This document shows positions 55,282-63,999 of a DNA stretch of 64,000 bases, piece by piece. Location: positions 558,001-622,000 of the forward strand of contig CAVSBW010000002.1 in the NCBI GenBank assembly GCA_963726295.1. The letters run 5' to 3'. This stretch comes from DASSQJ01 sp963726295. Its GTDB lineage: Bacteria; Actinomycetota; Actinomycetes; Actinomycetales; Dermatophilaceae. The translations under genes and the position numbers were made by a program. The notes under the pieces were generated by a model. That model had not been told where the DNA came from. It searched no databases and saw nothing but the letters and a program-made list of their open reading frames with translations. Position 1 is the first letter of the stretch. Each line of letters starts with the position of its first letter.

Positions 55282-56226
55282 TCAGGCTTGGTCAGCGGTG
55301 GCTGCGGGGAAGGTCCATGAGCCGTCGAGGACCTGGCTGTGCGGCCGGTAGAGGCGCACGAGGTAGTTCCAGCCCTCCACGACAGGCAGGGTGTTCGGGC
55401 GGTCCTCGGACCCGCCGAAGTGAACCGTGACGCTGCCGTCGTCGTTTGGCGTGGCGGTCAAGCTGTTGACGCTGACAGGCTTTCCGTTGTCCGGGAAGTA
55501 GCCTGCGGCGTCGTACAGCGAGATTGACCAGAACGCGTCGACCGGGACGTCCCTGACGGTCAGCGAGTACGCACCGACCGGGAACCCTGGGTCGACGTTC
55601 ACGTAGTAGGCCTCGGACTCGGGCAGCCCGCCCCACCCCGCAGCGGTCCCGAGCAGGTGGCGGATCGCAGAGACGTCTTCCCGTCTGCCGAAGGCTCCGC
55701 CGAAGTCGCCCACGCCTTTGGCCAGGGCCAGCACAGCCTCACGGGTCGCGGTGAACGTCTCGACGTCATAGTCAGGTGTGGAGAACGGAACCGCGGAGGC
55801 GGCAGTCAAGAGAAGCTGATCCTGTAGCGCGTTGACTGCCTCCACATCCGAGGGGTCGGCCGGATCGACCATCGTGCGAGCCGCGACCAACACGTACGGG
55901 CTCTCGAAGGTGGCCATGTCGAGAGTGTGCTCACCGGGGTCGTGAAGAACCTGGTTGATGTAGTGATCCTGGTTGATCATCATGACCGACAAGTAGCGTT
56001 CGCCAGCATCCGGGATGCTCAGCACGGCCCCATCGCGGATGTCCGCCACCACGGCGCTGTACAACGTGTCGCGATTCATCCGGATCACCGTTTGCTGGTC
56101 CAACGGCGTGGGAACGCGAAAGTGCAGCCACCGGTTGATCCCTCCAGCCTGCTGCCCGATCGCGGCAAACATGCGGTCGGTCTCGGCGCGAACGAAGTTG
56201 TCCACATTCACCGGAACGGAGGTCAT
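55282..56226 (-). CDS. DUF1254/DUF1214 domain protein
   Basis: A 314-residue protein. The DUF1254 part is VNVDNFVRAETDRMF, then IRMNRDTLYSAVV and YLSVMMINQDHYINQVLHDPG; the DUF1214 part is GWGGLPESEAYYVNVDPG, DVPVDAFWSISLYDAAGYF and VHFGGSEDRPN, ending in WNYLVRLYRPHSQVLDGSW. Family members are exported or cytoplasmic proteins of uncertain function. The start is the ATG at 56226. It resembles the broken gene at 46176-46612 but is not the same copy. Confidence 0.9.
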   Translation of the reverse strand: MTSVPVNVDNFVRAETDRMFAAIGQQAGGINRWLHFRVPTPLDQQTVIRMNRDTLYSAVVADIRDGAVLSIPDAGERYLSVMMINQDHYINQVLHDPGEHTLDMATFESPYVLVAARTMVDPADPSDVEAVNALQDQLLLTAASAVPFSTPDYDVETFTATREAVLALAKGVGDFGGAFGRREDVSAIRHLLGTAAGWGGLPESEAYYVNVDPGFPVGAYSLTVRDVPVDAFWSISLYDAAGYFPDNGKPVSVNSLTATPNDDGSVTVHFGGSEDRPNTLPVVEGWNYLVRLYRPHSQVLDGSWTFPAATADQA

Positions 56227-56472
56227 GACGGGAAGTATTGCCCGTCGCTGCCGACCGCGTCTCCCGACCACCGGAGAACGTCAAGGCAAACCGGCCCCTC
56301 GACCCCCCGGACCCGCACGTTCGAGCTGTCGTCCAACCAGGCGAGCAGACCCTGGTCCAGCTCCTCTCGACCGGGCCAGGTCGGGACGCGGCGGTGTAAC
56401 CAACTTCCGGCTGGAGAGCATCGGCTGCGCTCATGACGATTGCCGCAGAGTCGGGCAGCGGTGAGCGGCTGG

Positions 56473-56802
56473 TCAGTCCGAGCAGTCGACCGCGACAGCC
56501 AGGGCCGCGCAGACCTGCCGCATCCGGGCCTGGGCCAGCCGGCCGAGACGTTCGACCAGGATTGCGATCGAGACGGATTCCACCGAATCCAGGTTGACCG
56601 CCGAACGACGCGGCACCGGGTCCTCACCGGCCTCGAGGAGGACCTCGCTCGGGAGGTCTCGGATGGTGGTCGTGCATGGGGCGATCAGTACTCGACGATG
56701 GCGCGGGATCACGACATCACGAGACAGAACGACGACCGGCCGGCGGCCGATCTCGGCCATCTCGCACCACCACACCTCCCCGCGTGCGGGCAGGTCGGTC
56801 AC
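56473..56802 (-). CDS. MazF/PemK-type toxin
   Basis: A 109-residue predicted endoribonuclease that would cleave mRNA when not bound by its antitoxin. The fold markers are RGEVWWCEMAEIGRRPVVVLSRD (with the RP pair near the active site), VLIAPCTTTIRDLPSEV (with the basic/Thr active-site loop) and SAVNLDSVESVSIAIL. The GTG at 56802 overlaps the antitoxin stop by 4 bases, so the pair is coupled. Confidence 0.85.
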   Translation of the reverse strand: MTDLPARGEVWWCEMAEIGRRPVVVLSRDVVIPRHRRVLIAPCTTTIRDLPSEVLLEAGEDPVPRRSAVNLDSVESVSIAILVERLGRLAQARMRQVCAALAVAVDCSD

Positions 56803-57032
56803 GAGGCCGCGACCGCACGCCGGAACGACGCCAGGTCTCCCCACTCGTCCGGCTCGTCGAGCGGGTGAGCATCGTAGGCGCCGTAGCTGGCGTCCACTTC
56901 GGCTGCGCGGTGCCGGGCGAGCAGGGCTGCGAGGGCTTCGTCGACGAGTGCGGAGTCCGGCTTACCAGAGGCCTGCCGGGCGCTTTCCAGAAGGTCGGCG
57001 TCCACCGTAGTGCTCAAGCGTGTGCGGCTCAT
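56799..57032 (-). CDS. antitoxin of the MazEF-like pair
   Basis: A 77-residue protein upstream of and overlapping the toxin gene. The N terminus MSRTRLSTTVDADLLESARQ is a ribbon-helix-helix-like DNA-binding segment, and the rest (ALVDEALAALLARHRAAEVDASYG, then DEPDEWGDLASFRRA) is the toxin-binding tail. Two direct repeats overlapping the start codon suggest autoregulation. CATGAT lies 6 bases before the ATG. Confidence 0.8.
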   Translation of the reverse strand: MSRTRLSTTVDADLLESARQASGKPDSALVDEALAALLARHRAAEVDASYGAYDAHPLDEPDEWGDLASFRRAVAAS

Positions 57033-57048
57033 GCCACAATCATGCCAC
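57029..57048 (-). promoter_or_regulatory. direct repeats at the toxin-antitoxin promoter
   Basis: TCATGCCAC occurs at 57029-57037 and 57040-57048 on the plus strand, 11 bases apart (one helical turn). The first copy covers the antitoxin start codon and the second overlaps the likely -10. This is a fitting site for cooperative ribbon-helix-helix repressors. Confidence 0.5.
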
Positions 57049-57206
57049 GGCTGACCTGGCCGGCGAGTGTGCCCTCTACGCGGCGGAGTGACGCTGTGGC
57101 TCCGAAGTCGACGAGCAGTCACTCGACAGCAGGTGGCTCGTGCGCGGCGAATCTGAAAGTGTGGACGTGACCACGACCGCAGGACTGTCTCCCCCAACCG
57201 GAGCGA

Positions 57207-57686
57207 ATGATGACGATCAAGGACATCGGGCCGGAACCTCAAAGCTTCGACCTCGAGAAGGCCACGCTCGAGAACACGAACTACCGCGCGGTCGCCTGGT
57301 CCGGGAAGTACCTTCAGTTGACCCTCATGTCGATCCCCGTGGGTGCCGACATCGGCCTTGAGGCGCATCCGGAGACTGACCAGTTCCTGCGCCTCGATGC
57401 CGGCCGCGGACGCGTCCAGATGGGGCCGACGGAGGATCGACTCGAGTTCGACCGGGAGGTCGAGGACGGCTGGGCAGTCTTCGTGCCCGCCGGCACCTGG
57501 CACAACGTGACGAACATCGGTGACGAGACCCTGCAGCTGTACACCGTCTACGCGCCGGTCCACCACGCCTCGGGCAAGATCCAATCCACGGCGGCCGACG
57601 CGGAACGCGACGAGGACTCAGGCAACGACGAGCCCCCGGGCTGGTCGATCCAGCCTCCCCAGATGCCATCGGACGAGCACGCCTGA
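57207..57686 (+). CDS. cupin domain protein
   Basis: A 159-residue single-domain cupin. The metal-site pattern is AHPETDQFLRLDAGRGRVQMG in the first motif (His and Glu), and VFVPAGTWHNVTNIGDE in the second (His). The C-terminal 45 residues are acidic and likely disordered. The substrate is unknown; it resembles mannose-6-phosphate isomerase-like cupins. The ATG at 57207 or the next codon is the start, with GGAG 5 bases upstream. Confidence 0.88.
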   Translation: MMTIKDIGPEPQSFDLEKATLENTNYRAVAWSGKYLQLTLMSIPVGADIGLEAHPETDQFLRLDAGRGRVQMGPTEDRLEFDREVEDGWAVFVPAGTWHNVTNIGDETLQLYTVYAPVHHASGKIQSTAADAERDEDSGNDEPPGWSIQPPQMPSDEHA

Positions 57687-57861
57687 CCAGGGGTGCCAGC
57701 AGCGTCGGGTTGACACCTGGACGCCTGGAGGTGAGGCATGCCCGTATCGCGGCGGCTACCACCCACTACCTCTTCGGGGCGACATCCGGGACCGAGCCGC
57801 TACGCGGCGGTGTGACGCGCTCTCCGCGGCAGATGAGCACTGATCCAAGGACGGTCGTCGC

Positions 57862-58438
57862 GTGACACTCCTGCTGGCCGGATCGGACATCGTTGCCCTC
57901 GGCAAGCACACGTTCATGTGGGTCGAGATCATGCACTTCGCCATCGACGTCTCCCACGGAGATGCCGAGGTCCTTGCGCCCTTGATCACCAGCCCCGAGT
58001 ACGCATACGACTACGCACGCAGTTTCCCGCCACAGAGCGCGCCATTTGAAGAGCGGATCCATGGTCGCTGGGTGCTGGGCGCGATCGACGTCGGCCGGTT
58101 CGAGCCAACCACAGCCAATCGTGCGCAAGCCGACCTTCACCGCTGGGCTACCGAGCAGGACTGGACAGATCCTGGCTACCGGCAGCCGCCGGAAGTCATG
58201 CACCGACTCCGAGCGGTCTATGCGTTGCTCAGAGCGGGAGACATCTACAAGCTTCGCAACCCTGGCCCCGAGGCAGAACACGACTATGGCTTCGTCACGG
58301 GCGGCATGGGCTTCCACGAGTTCATCGTCATCGACCGCGCCAAACGCGACTCTCCACGTCAACGTCGCGACACCAGACACGGCCCCCCAGACCCGCCCGC
58401 CGCGACCGCGGCTGGGCTCAGGACGGCGACGACGCTAG
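57862..58438 (+). CDS. hypothetical protein, possible frameshift near the 3' end
   Basis: From the GTG at 57862 a protein-like sequence runs to about 58345: FAIDVSHGDAEVLAPLITS, ARSFPPQSAPFEERIHG and RRLRAVYAL-type LRAVYALLRAGD, then YGFVTGGMGFHEFIVIDRA. No family is recognised. The frame then continues open to 59166 in low-quality sequence that would overlap the next gene completely. A shift of one base gives TLHVNVATPD and a stop at 58438, a better ending. Whether the shift is real is unclear. Confidence 0.45.
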
Positions 58439-58598
58439 ACCTCCCACCGACAAAGGAACAGACCCGTGACGCGGCGGGGTGGGGCACCCAGGACCCCTAC
58501 CGTCGGCCCCCGAGAGGCCACATCCCACGATTGAGTGATGTTCCCCGACGGGACTGTTCGTATCTTCGGCTCCACTCGGCACGAGACGGAGGAGCGCC

Positions 58599-59074
58599 AT
58601 GCCCAGCAGCCAGCGGCAGGGGACCGCTCGAGTCCAGCGGACCATGTGCAGCACGCCCGAGAAGGCGTGGAGCCTCTTGGCCGACATCACGCGCATGGGC
58701 GAGTGGTCACCCGAGACCACGGGCGCCGTCTGGCGGAGGGGGCCAAGAGTCCCGCCGTGGGTGCCCGCTTCAAAGGCACCAACCAGAAGGGCTCGAAGAA
58801 GTGGAGCTCCTACGGCACCGTGACCGCTTGCGAGCCCGGGCGACGCTTCGCCTTCCATGTCTCGATCGGGCCGTTCAGTGTGGCGGACTGGGCCTACGAA
58901 TTCGAGCCGACAGACGACGGGTGCCTGGTATCGGAGATGTGGCAGGACCGCCGAGGCGCCCTGGTGACGTGGCTGTCACCGTTCATCACCGGGACGAGGG
59001 ATCGGGCGCGTCGGAACGAGGAGACGATGACCGTGACCCTCGACCGGCTCGCCGCGTCAGCCCAGAATCTCTAG
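58599..59074 (+). pseudogene. SRPBCC family protein with a frameshift
   Basis: The ATG at 58599 follows GGAGGAG and gives VQRTMCSTPEKAWSLLADITRMGEW, SPETTGAVW, a typical polyketide-cyclase/dehydrase-like start. The frame changes near 58735, at a run of five G, and continues as AKSPAVGARFKGTNQKGSKKW, FAFHVSIGPFSVADWAYEF and SEMWQDRRGALVTWL to a stop at 59074. Together they make a complete protein of about 158 residues. It is broken unless the base run is a sequencing error. Confidence 0.7.
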
Positions 59075-59355
59075 CGCGGAACGCCATACGGGCCTCGCCC
59101 GTCCCGGGACTGCACCGAGCACGCGGTCCCGGAGGGTGCGCTTGCGGCGGAGTGCAGCAGTTCTGATCGCGGCTGCCGCATGCCCTCGGCGGGCTGGGAG
59201 AACTCAATGACCAATCGGCCGATCATCGAGAGCCACCTCCTCGCACTCGCCAGAAAGCCCGTCCTCCGCCCAGGGCGTCACGCCCCCCGGACGAACACGA
59301 CAACGGCCACGCCGACAGCCAGCCGCACCGGCCTGAGGAACTAGCGTCGGCCAAA

Positions 59356-59814
59356 CTACGACCCTTTCGGAGTGAGCCGGATGACCGGGATCTCGCGGTC
59401 GGTCTTGGTCTCATAGCCGGCGAACCGTGGCACGGCGGTCGTGATGTGTTCCCACGCCCGCGTGCGATCATCCCCGTGCAGCTGCTCGGCGACGACGTCC
59501 AGCGTCTCTCCCTCGACGGTGATCCGCACCTTGTCGGGGTTAGCCGCGAGGTTGTGGTACCAGTCCGGGTTGCGCTGCGCCCCAGCCGCGGACGCGACGA
59601 CGAGGAAGCTGCCTTCGTCCCACGGGAACCGGGAGACAGGCGTCGTCCGCTCCTTGCCAGACGTTCGGCCGACCGTGGTCAGCATGAGGACGTCCATCCC
59701 GTTCATCCTGCCTCGGGAACCGGCCCGCTTCGCCATGAGACGGTTCATGGCGGCTAGGGCCGGCCGGAACGGAAGGTGCGCGCCACGGGTGCCCTGCGGA
59801 TTGTCGAAGCTCAT
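59356..59814 (-). CDS. deazaflavin (F420)-dependent nitroreductase family protein
   Basis: A 152-residue DDN-type protein of the DUF385 family that would bind F420 in a split-barrel fold. Markers are MDVLMLTTVGRTSGKERTTPVSRFPW, SFLVVASAAGAQRNPDWYHNLAANPDKV and EITTAVPRFAGYETKTDREIPVIRL-type ending. The ATG at 59814 begins MSFDNPQGTRG. It is convergent with the SRPBCC gene. Confidence 0.9.
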   Translation of the reverse strand: MSFDNPQGTRGAHLPFRPALAAMNRLMAKRAGSRGRMNGMDVLMLTTVGRTSGKERTTPVSRFPWDEGSFLVVASAAGAQRNPDWYHNLAANPDKVRITVEGETLDVVAEQLHGDDRTRAWEHITTAVPRFAGYETKTDREIPVIRLTPKGS

Positions 59815-60217
59815 GGATGACCTGGTCTCCTCGGCTGGATGGCGTCGCGTCGTCAACACCGAGCGGCACGGCGGTGTTCCGCCGAACCACCTGCGGCAGC
59901 AGATCGGCAAGTGCGGACGATAGCGACGCAATGGCGCAGCGCCTCCGGAGCGCGGCCCTTCGGTCTCGGCGAGGCCGGGTGCGGGACCAGCGCTATCGCG
60001 GTGGTGGGGTCCTTCCGCCCGTCTTCGGGTGCGCATCGGCTGACCGAGGTCCTTGCCGGCCGGGCGCTCGCCGCCGCGTTTACCTTGCTGTTCGACTGCC
60101 TGCGGCTGCTCGGCCCTGCCCCGCGGGCTCGGGCTCGCCCAGCACCCCGGCCACGGCAACGGCCTCGCTCGATATATTCAGGGATGTCGGCGGGCAGCCG
60201 CTGGGTAGCGGGAGGTC
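59815..60217. other. 403-base gap; promoter candidate near its right end
   Basis: No gene is supported. GATATATTC at 60171-60179 contains TATATT, the most AT-rich stretch nearby, 39 bases before the next start. It is a plausible -10 for the gene at 60218. Confidence 0.4.
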
Positions 60218-60862
60218 ATGATGAGAGAGTTCGCCGATGACGGCGGCCTGTCCTCGTTGAGCGGGCCGCTGATGATCAGCGTCGCGCTGGTGCTACTGGC
60301 GCTACTGCTGACCGCGACGCTGATCGTGTGGCGGGTGTACCGACGCGTCCGACGCTGGCGGGGATGGCACGGGGGCGTGGCCGCGTTCCAGTCGCGGACG
60401 CTGAGGCCCGGGCCGGGACGTGACGTCGCCCGGTTGCGTCGTGACTTGCGTGACGAGGTCGAGGCCGCCGACGTGATGCTGTCTCGCGCGAAAGACGGCC
60501 GGCTGTTCGTCGCCGACGCACGTGCCCTCCTGAACGAGCTCAAGATGAACGCCGCGGCGGTGGATGCCGACCTCGCCAGCATCCAGGACTACGCGGATGT
60601 GACCCAGCAGCGCGGCGCCCTGGACGCGCTTGCTCCACAGGTCGCGCGGCTGATCCAGACCAGCTACCTGGCTCGCCAGACGATGCTGCACACCGAAATC
60701 ACGGACCGCGAGCGACACCTCACCTACCTCAGTGAGCACGTCGAGCGGCAGGCCGAAGCGTTGAAGATCTATCGTCAAGGGGCGCACGGTCTCGACCTGG
60801 GCGATCCGCAGGCCAACCTAGCCAACTCGAGCGACTCGCAGTCCCCGGGGCCCAGCCAGTAA
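60218..60862 (+). CDS. membrane-anchored coiled-coil protein of unknown function
   Basis: A 214-residue protein. A transmembrane helix at residues about 16-40 (PLMISVALVLLALLLTATLIVW) is followed by a basic stretch (RRVRRWRGWH) and a long alpha-helical region likely to coil: RDVARLRRDLRDEVEAADVML, RALLNELKMNAAAVDADLASIQ, SYLARQTMLHTEITDRERHL and LSEHVERQAEALKIY. The tail is disordered. GGGAGG lies before the ATG at 60218. No family is recognised. Confidence 0.75.
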   Translation: MMREFADDGGLSSLSGPLMISVALVLLALLLTATLIVWRVYRRVRRWRGWHGGVAAFQSRTLRPGPGRDVARLRRDLRDEVEAADVMLSRAKDGRLFVADARALLNELKMNAAAVDADLASIQDYADVTQQRGALDALAPQVARLIQTSYLARQTMLHTEITDRERHLTYLSEHVERQAEALKIYRQGAHGLDLGDPQANLANSSDSQSPGPSQ

Positions 60863-61503
60863 CACGACATACCCACCGGGCAAGTCCTCGCCGAGCTGGG
60901 GATCAGCCGGGATGGGCTGAACAGCTGCAAGGTGGCGACCTAGATCAAGGACGGCCAGGGACCGCGGCTGGGCTCAGCACGTCTGCGGGCTGGCGGCGAG
61001 CTGCAGCAGTTCTGGGAACACCCACGGTGGGGCTCCGGGGCGGGTCTCTCGGTGGGAACCGGGCCAGTCAGAACGTGGCGCGGAAGGCTGGCCTGCGACG
61101 GGACATCGGAATGGATGACGAGGGTGAAGACGGTCTCGATTGGGCGCTCACGAACCGCAAGCCGCCCTGACCGGGTCCGCCGCAGACGGAGTGGTTCAGG
61201 CCCGTGCCAGACGCCGAACAAGGCAGCGGATCACCTCACGGCGTCAGCTGGGCCGGGTCGACAGGCGGCGCTGTGACGCCGCTGAGGACCGTGCCCAACG
61301 GCAAGGGCCGGAGCGCGAGGACGGGAGGAGGGCAAGTCTGTTGTCGGGGGAGCGCTGTCGACGATAGGTTGCCGGCGGCCGTGGACGACAGCGAGGAGGT
61401 GGTACCCGTGAACCGACCGACAAGGGTGCCCCCCTCGGCAGTCACGGTCGGACGGTAGGTCGTCCGGGAGCGCCGTCCACGAGCACTCCCGAAGGGCACG
61501 ACC
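60863..61503. other. 641-base gap without a supported gene
   Basis: No convincing gene. Near 60880-60960, VLAELGISRDGLNS followed by a stop and IKDGQG resembles a fragment of an IS3-type transposase helix-turn-helix protein, too short to be sure. The rest shows no repeats. Confidence 0.4.
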
Positions 61504-62250
61504 ATGCGATTCACCTCCGAGCACCGTCTGGGCGATGGCGTCCTCGAGCGCGAGTTCACCCTCGGCGAGATTCCTGGGATCCTCTGGACGCCAGGGTCCT
61601 CGCCCGGATCGGTCCCGCTGATCCTCCTCGGCCACCCCGGTGGACTGGACACCATGCGGCCCCGGCTGCTGGCTCGTGCCCGGAGCGCCGCGGCGGACGG
61701 CTTCGCCTCGGCCACCATCGAACTTCCCGGCAGCGGCGACCGGCCACCCATACCCGCGATCGAACGGGCCCGCGTCGACCTGCGGAAGGCCCTCCGGGCC
61801 GGCGAGAGGGTGCCGGACGAGCTCATCGACCGGCTGATCCTCCCGCTCGTCGAACGGTCCGTCCCGGAGTGGCGAGCAGTTCTTGACGCGCTCCTGGCAC
61901 TGCCTGAGCTCGATGGCCCGGTCGGCTACTCGGGAGGGGTGATCTCGATCGGCATCCGACTGGCGACCGTCGAGCCGCGCATCGCGGCTGCCGGTCTGTT
62001 CGCCGGGAGCTTCGTGCCGCGCACCATGCTCGAGGAGGCTCGCCGGGTCACGATTCCCCTGCATGTCCTGCTCCAGTGGGATGACGAAGGGAACGACCGC
62101 CGGCGGGCCCTGGACCTCTTCGACAGGTTCGGCTCCAAGGACAAGAGCCTGCACGCCAACATGGGCGGCCACACCGGCGTCCCGCAACACGCAGGCGACA
62201 GCGCCGCGGGATTCTTCGCCAGACATCTGAAAGGAGGTGCAAAAGCGTGA
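61504..62250 (+). CDS. alpha/beta hydrolase, dienelactone-hydrolase-like
   Basis: A 248-residue protein. The fold reads VPLILLGHPGGLD (oxyanion loop), ADGFASATIELPGSGDRPP, GPVGYSGGVISIGIRL with a likely Ser nucleophile in GYSGG, LLQWDDEGNDRRRALDLFD with the acid, and NMGGHTGVPQHAG with the His. GAAGGG lies 8 bases before the ATG. It is the last gene before the IS30 element. Confidence 0.88.
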   Translation: MRFTSEHRLGDGVLEREFTLGEIPGILWTPGSSPGSVPLILLGHPGGLDTMRPRLLARARSAAADGFASATIELPGSGDRPPIPAIERARVDLRKALRAGERVPDELIDRLILPLVERSVPEWRAVLDALLALPELDGPVGYSGGVISIGIRLATVEPRIAAAGLFAGSFVPRTMLEEARRVTIPLHVLLQWDDEGNDRRRALDLFDRFGSKDKSLHANMGGHTGVPQHAGDSAAGFFARHLKGGAKA

Positions 62251-62371
62251 CTCCCGCCGCCAGGGCATCCACCCAGCACGACCTCAAGCACCGCGCCTCG
62301 CGGCGCTGGGACGCTCACCCGTCATGTCGTGTGAGTAGGACACGCCGTCTGCGAGGCGGGCTTCCTCAGGG

Positions 62372-63596
62372 GGTGAACGCAACACGACCTGTGGCTGCGT
62401 GTTGTGACGTTGAAGTTGGCTCGTCGGTTCGAGGACGCGTTCTGGCGGGAGTACCGCCGGGACGGGAACGTGGAACGAGCGGCGGCGGCGGCCGGCGTGG
62501 GAAGCCACATGGGCCGCCGCTGGGTCCGCGAGAGTGGCGGGGTGATCAGGATGCGCGTCGCGGACTCCGGCCATCGGCTCTCGTTCGAGGAGCGGGAGCT
62601 GATCGAGGAGATGCTCGCCCGTGGGCATACCCGTGCCGAGATCGCCCGGGCCACCGGCCGGGCCCGCTCGACGATCTGCCGGGAGGTCGCCCGCAACAGC
62701 CGCACCTCGGGCACGCTGCCCTCGGGGCGGTCGAGGGTGCGGGACTACGCGGCGCGGGTGGCGCAGCTGAAGGCCGAGGGCAACGCCCGCCGCCCGAAAC
62801 CGACCAAGCTCTCCGAGCACCGCGTGCTCGCCGCGACCGTGCAGGCGTGGATCGGCGGGCCGCAGCGGATGAGTCCGCACCAGGTCAGCAACCGGCTCAA
62901 GGTGGACTTCCCCGATGATGACTCGATGCGGGTCAGCCACGAGACGCTCTACCAAGAGCTGTACGTCCAAGGCCGCGGGACGCTGCGCGAGGACCTGCAC
63001 AGCGCGCTGCGCACCGGCCGGGCCCGCCGCGCCCCACGCCGAGCCGCGAAACGGCCCCGGGTCCCCGGGGAGCTGCTCATCGCCAACCGGCCCAAGGACA
63101 TCGACGCCCGCACCGTGCCCGGGCACTGGGAGGGCGACCTGGTCATCGGCAAGAACGGCGCCTCCGCGATCGGCACCCTGGTCGAGCGCAGCACCCGGTT
63201 CGTGATCCTGCTGCACCTGCCCGACCGGCACGACGCCGAAGCCGTCGCCGACGCCATCGCACAGCAGATCACCCGGCTGCCCGAGCACCTGGCCCGCTCC
63301 CTGACCTGGGACCAAGGCACCGAGCTCGTCGGCTCCCACGAACGCCTGCGCGCCGAGACCGGCCTGACCATCTGGTTCTGCGACCCCGGTTCACCCTGGC
63401 AACGCGGCACCAACGAGAACACCAACGGCCTGCTCCGCCAGTACTTCCCCAAAGGCACCGACCTCTCGGTCCACACCCAACAAGACCTCGAGGACGTCGC
63501 CGACGGCCTCAACGCCCGACCCCGGATGACCCTTGGCTGGCGCACCCCAGCCCAAGCACTGGCCGAAGTATCCTGAACACCCCGGTTGCGTTCACC
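62372..63596 (+). mobile_element. IS30 family insertion sequence
   Basis: Inverted ends GGTGAACGCAAC (62372-62383) and GTTGCGTTCACC (63585-63596) flank a single intact transposase gene; the element is about 1.2 kb. A short target duplication is expected, but I cannot be sure of one in the flanks. Confidence 0.8.
62404..63576 (+). CDS. IS30 family transposase
   Basis: A 390-residue DDE transposase. An N-terminal homeodomain-like segment (WREYRRDGNVERAAAAAGV) and a second helix-turn-helix (RGHTRAEIARATGRARSTICREVARN, about residues 78-103) are followed by the catalytic domain. That domain has GHWEGDLVIG (first Asp, near residue 244), LTWDQGTELV (second Asp, near 302), and the Glu in GTNENTNGLLRQYFPKGTDL (near 338). 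The GTG start lies 32 bases inside the left end. Confidence 0.95.
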   Translation: MTLKLARRFEDAFWREYRRDGNVERAAAAAGVGSHMGRRWVRESGGVIRMRVADSGHRLSFEERELIEEMLARGHTRAEIARATGRARSTICREVARNSRTSGTLPSGRSRVRDYAARVAQLKAEGNARRPKPTKLSEHRVLAATVQAWIGGPQRMSPHQVSNRLKVDFPDDDSMRVSHETLYQELYVQGRGTLREDLHSALRTGRARRAPRRAAKRPRVPGELLIANRPKDIDARTVPGHWEGDLVIGKNGASAIGTLVERSTRFVILLHLPDRHDAEAVADAIAQQITRLPEHLARSLTWDQGTELVGSHERLRAETGLTIWFCDPGSPWQRGTNENTNGLLRQYFPKGTDLSVHTQQDLEDVADGLNARPRMTLGWRTPAQALAEVS

Positions 63597-63717
63597 GATG
63601 GAATCCGCCCGGGGCCGGACGGCGTGTTCTGTTCACTCGACGGGGTGTTGCCGGGGTAGCCCAACGTGGGTGCAGCCATGCGCCCGGCTCGCGGCTGAGT
63701 GGGCTACGCGCGGTGGA

Positions 63718-63999
63718 TCAGGCGACGCCGCCCAGGGGGCGCACGTTGTGAGAGCCGGTGGCCCGCTCGGCCGCCAGGTCGTAGGCGGTCTGCATCGCCA
63801 GCCAGGCGCGGGCGGTCCCGACTCCGGCCTCCTCCAGGCGCACGGCGAGGTTCGGGCTGATCCGGGCGTGGCCGTGCAGCACTCGGCTGAGCGCCACCCG
63901 GGAGATCCCCAGGCGCGACGCGGCCTCACCGACACCGAGGCCGAGGTCGGCCAGGACGTCCTCGCGCAGGATCTCACCGGGATGCACCGGGGTCTTCAT
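63718..63999 (-). CDS. higA: HigA family addiction module antitoxin
   Basis: A 93-residue XRE-type antitoxin. The start MKTPVHPGEILREDVLADLGLGVGEA is the HigA hallmark (HPGEILREDVL), then EAASRLGISRVALSRVLHGHARISPNLAVRL is the helix-turn-helix, and ARAWLAMQTAYDLAAE the terminal helix. The toxin gene higB would lie upstream, beyond the right edge, on the same strand. Another 118 bases separate it from the IS30 element. Confidence 0.9.
   Translation of the reverse strand: MKTPVHPGEILREDVLADLGLGVGEAASRLGISRVALSRVLHGHARISPNLAVRLEEAGVGTARAWLAMQTAYDLAAERATGSHNVRPLGGVA

Noticed and set aside
56227..56472. Possible small protein ending in AWLDDSSNVRVRGVEGPV
   Set aside because: It has no start with a ribosome binding site, no family, and overlaps the DUF1254 upstream region; too weak to list as a gene.
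58438..59166. Extension of the 57862 frame to 59166
   Set aside because: It would completely overlap the SRPBCC gene, which has a strong ribosome binding site and clear family sequence.
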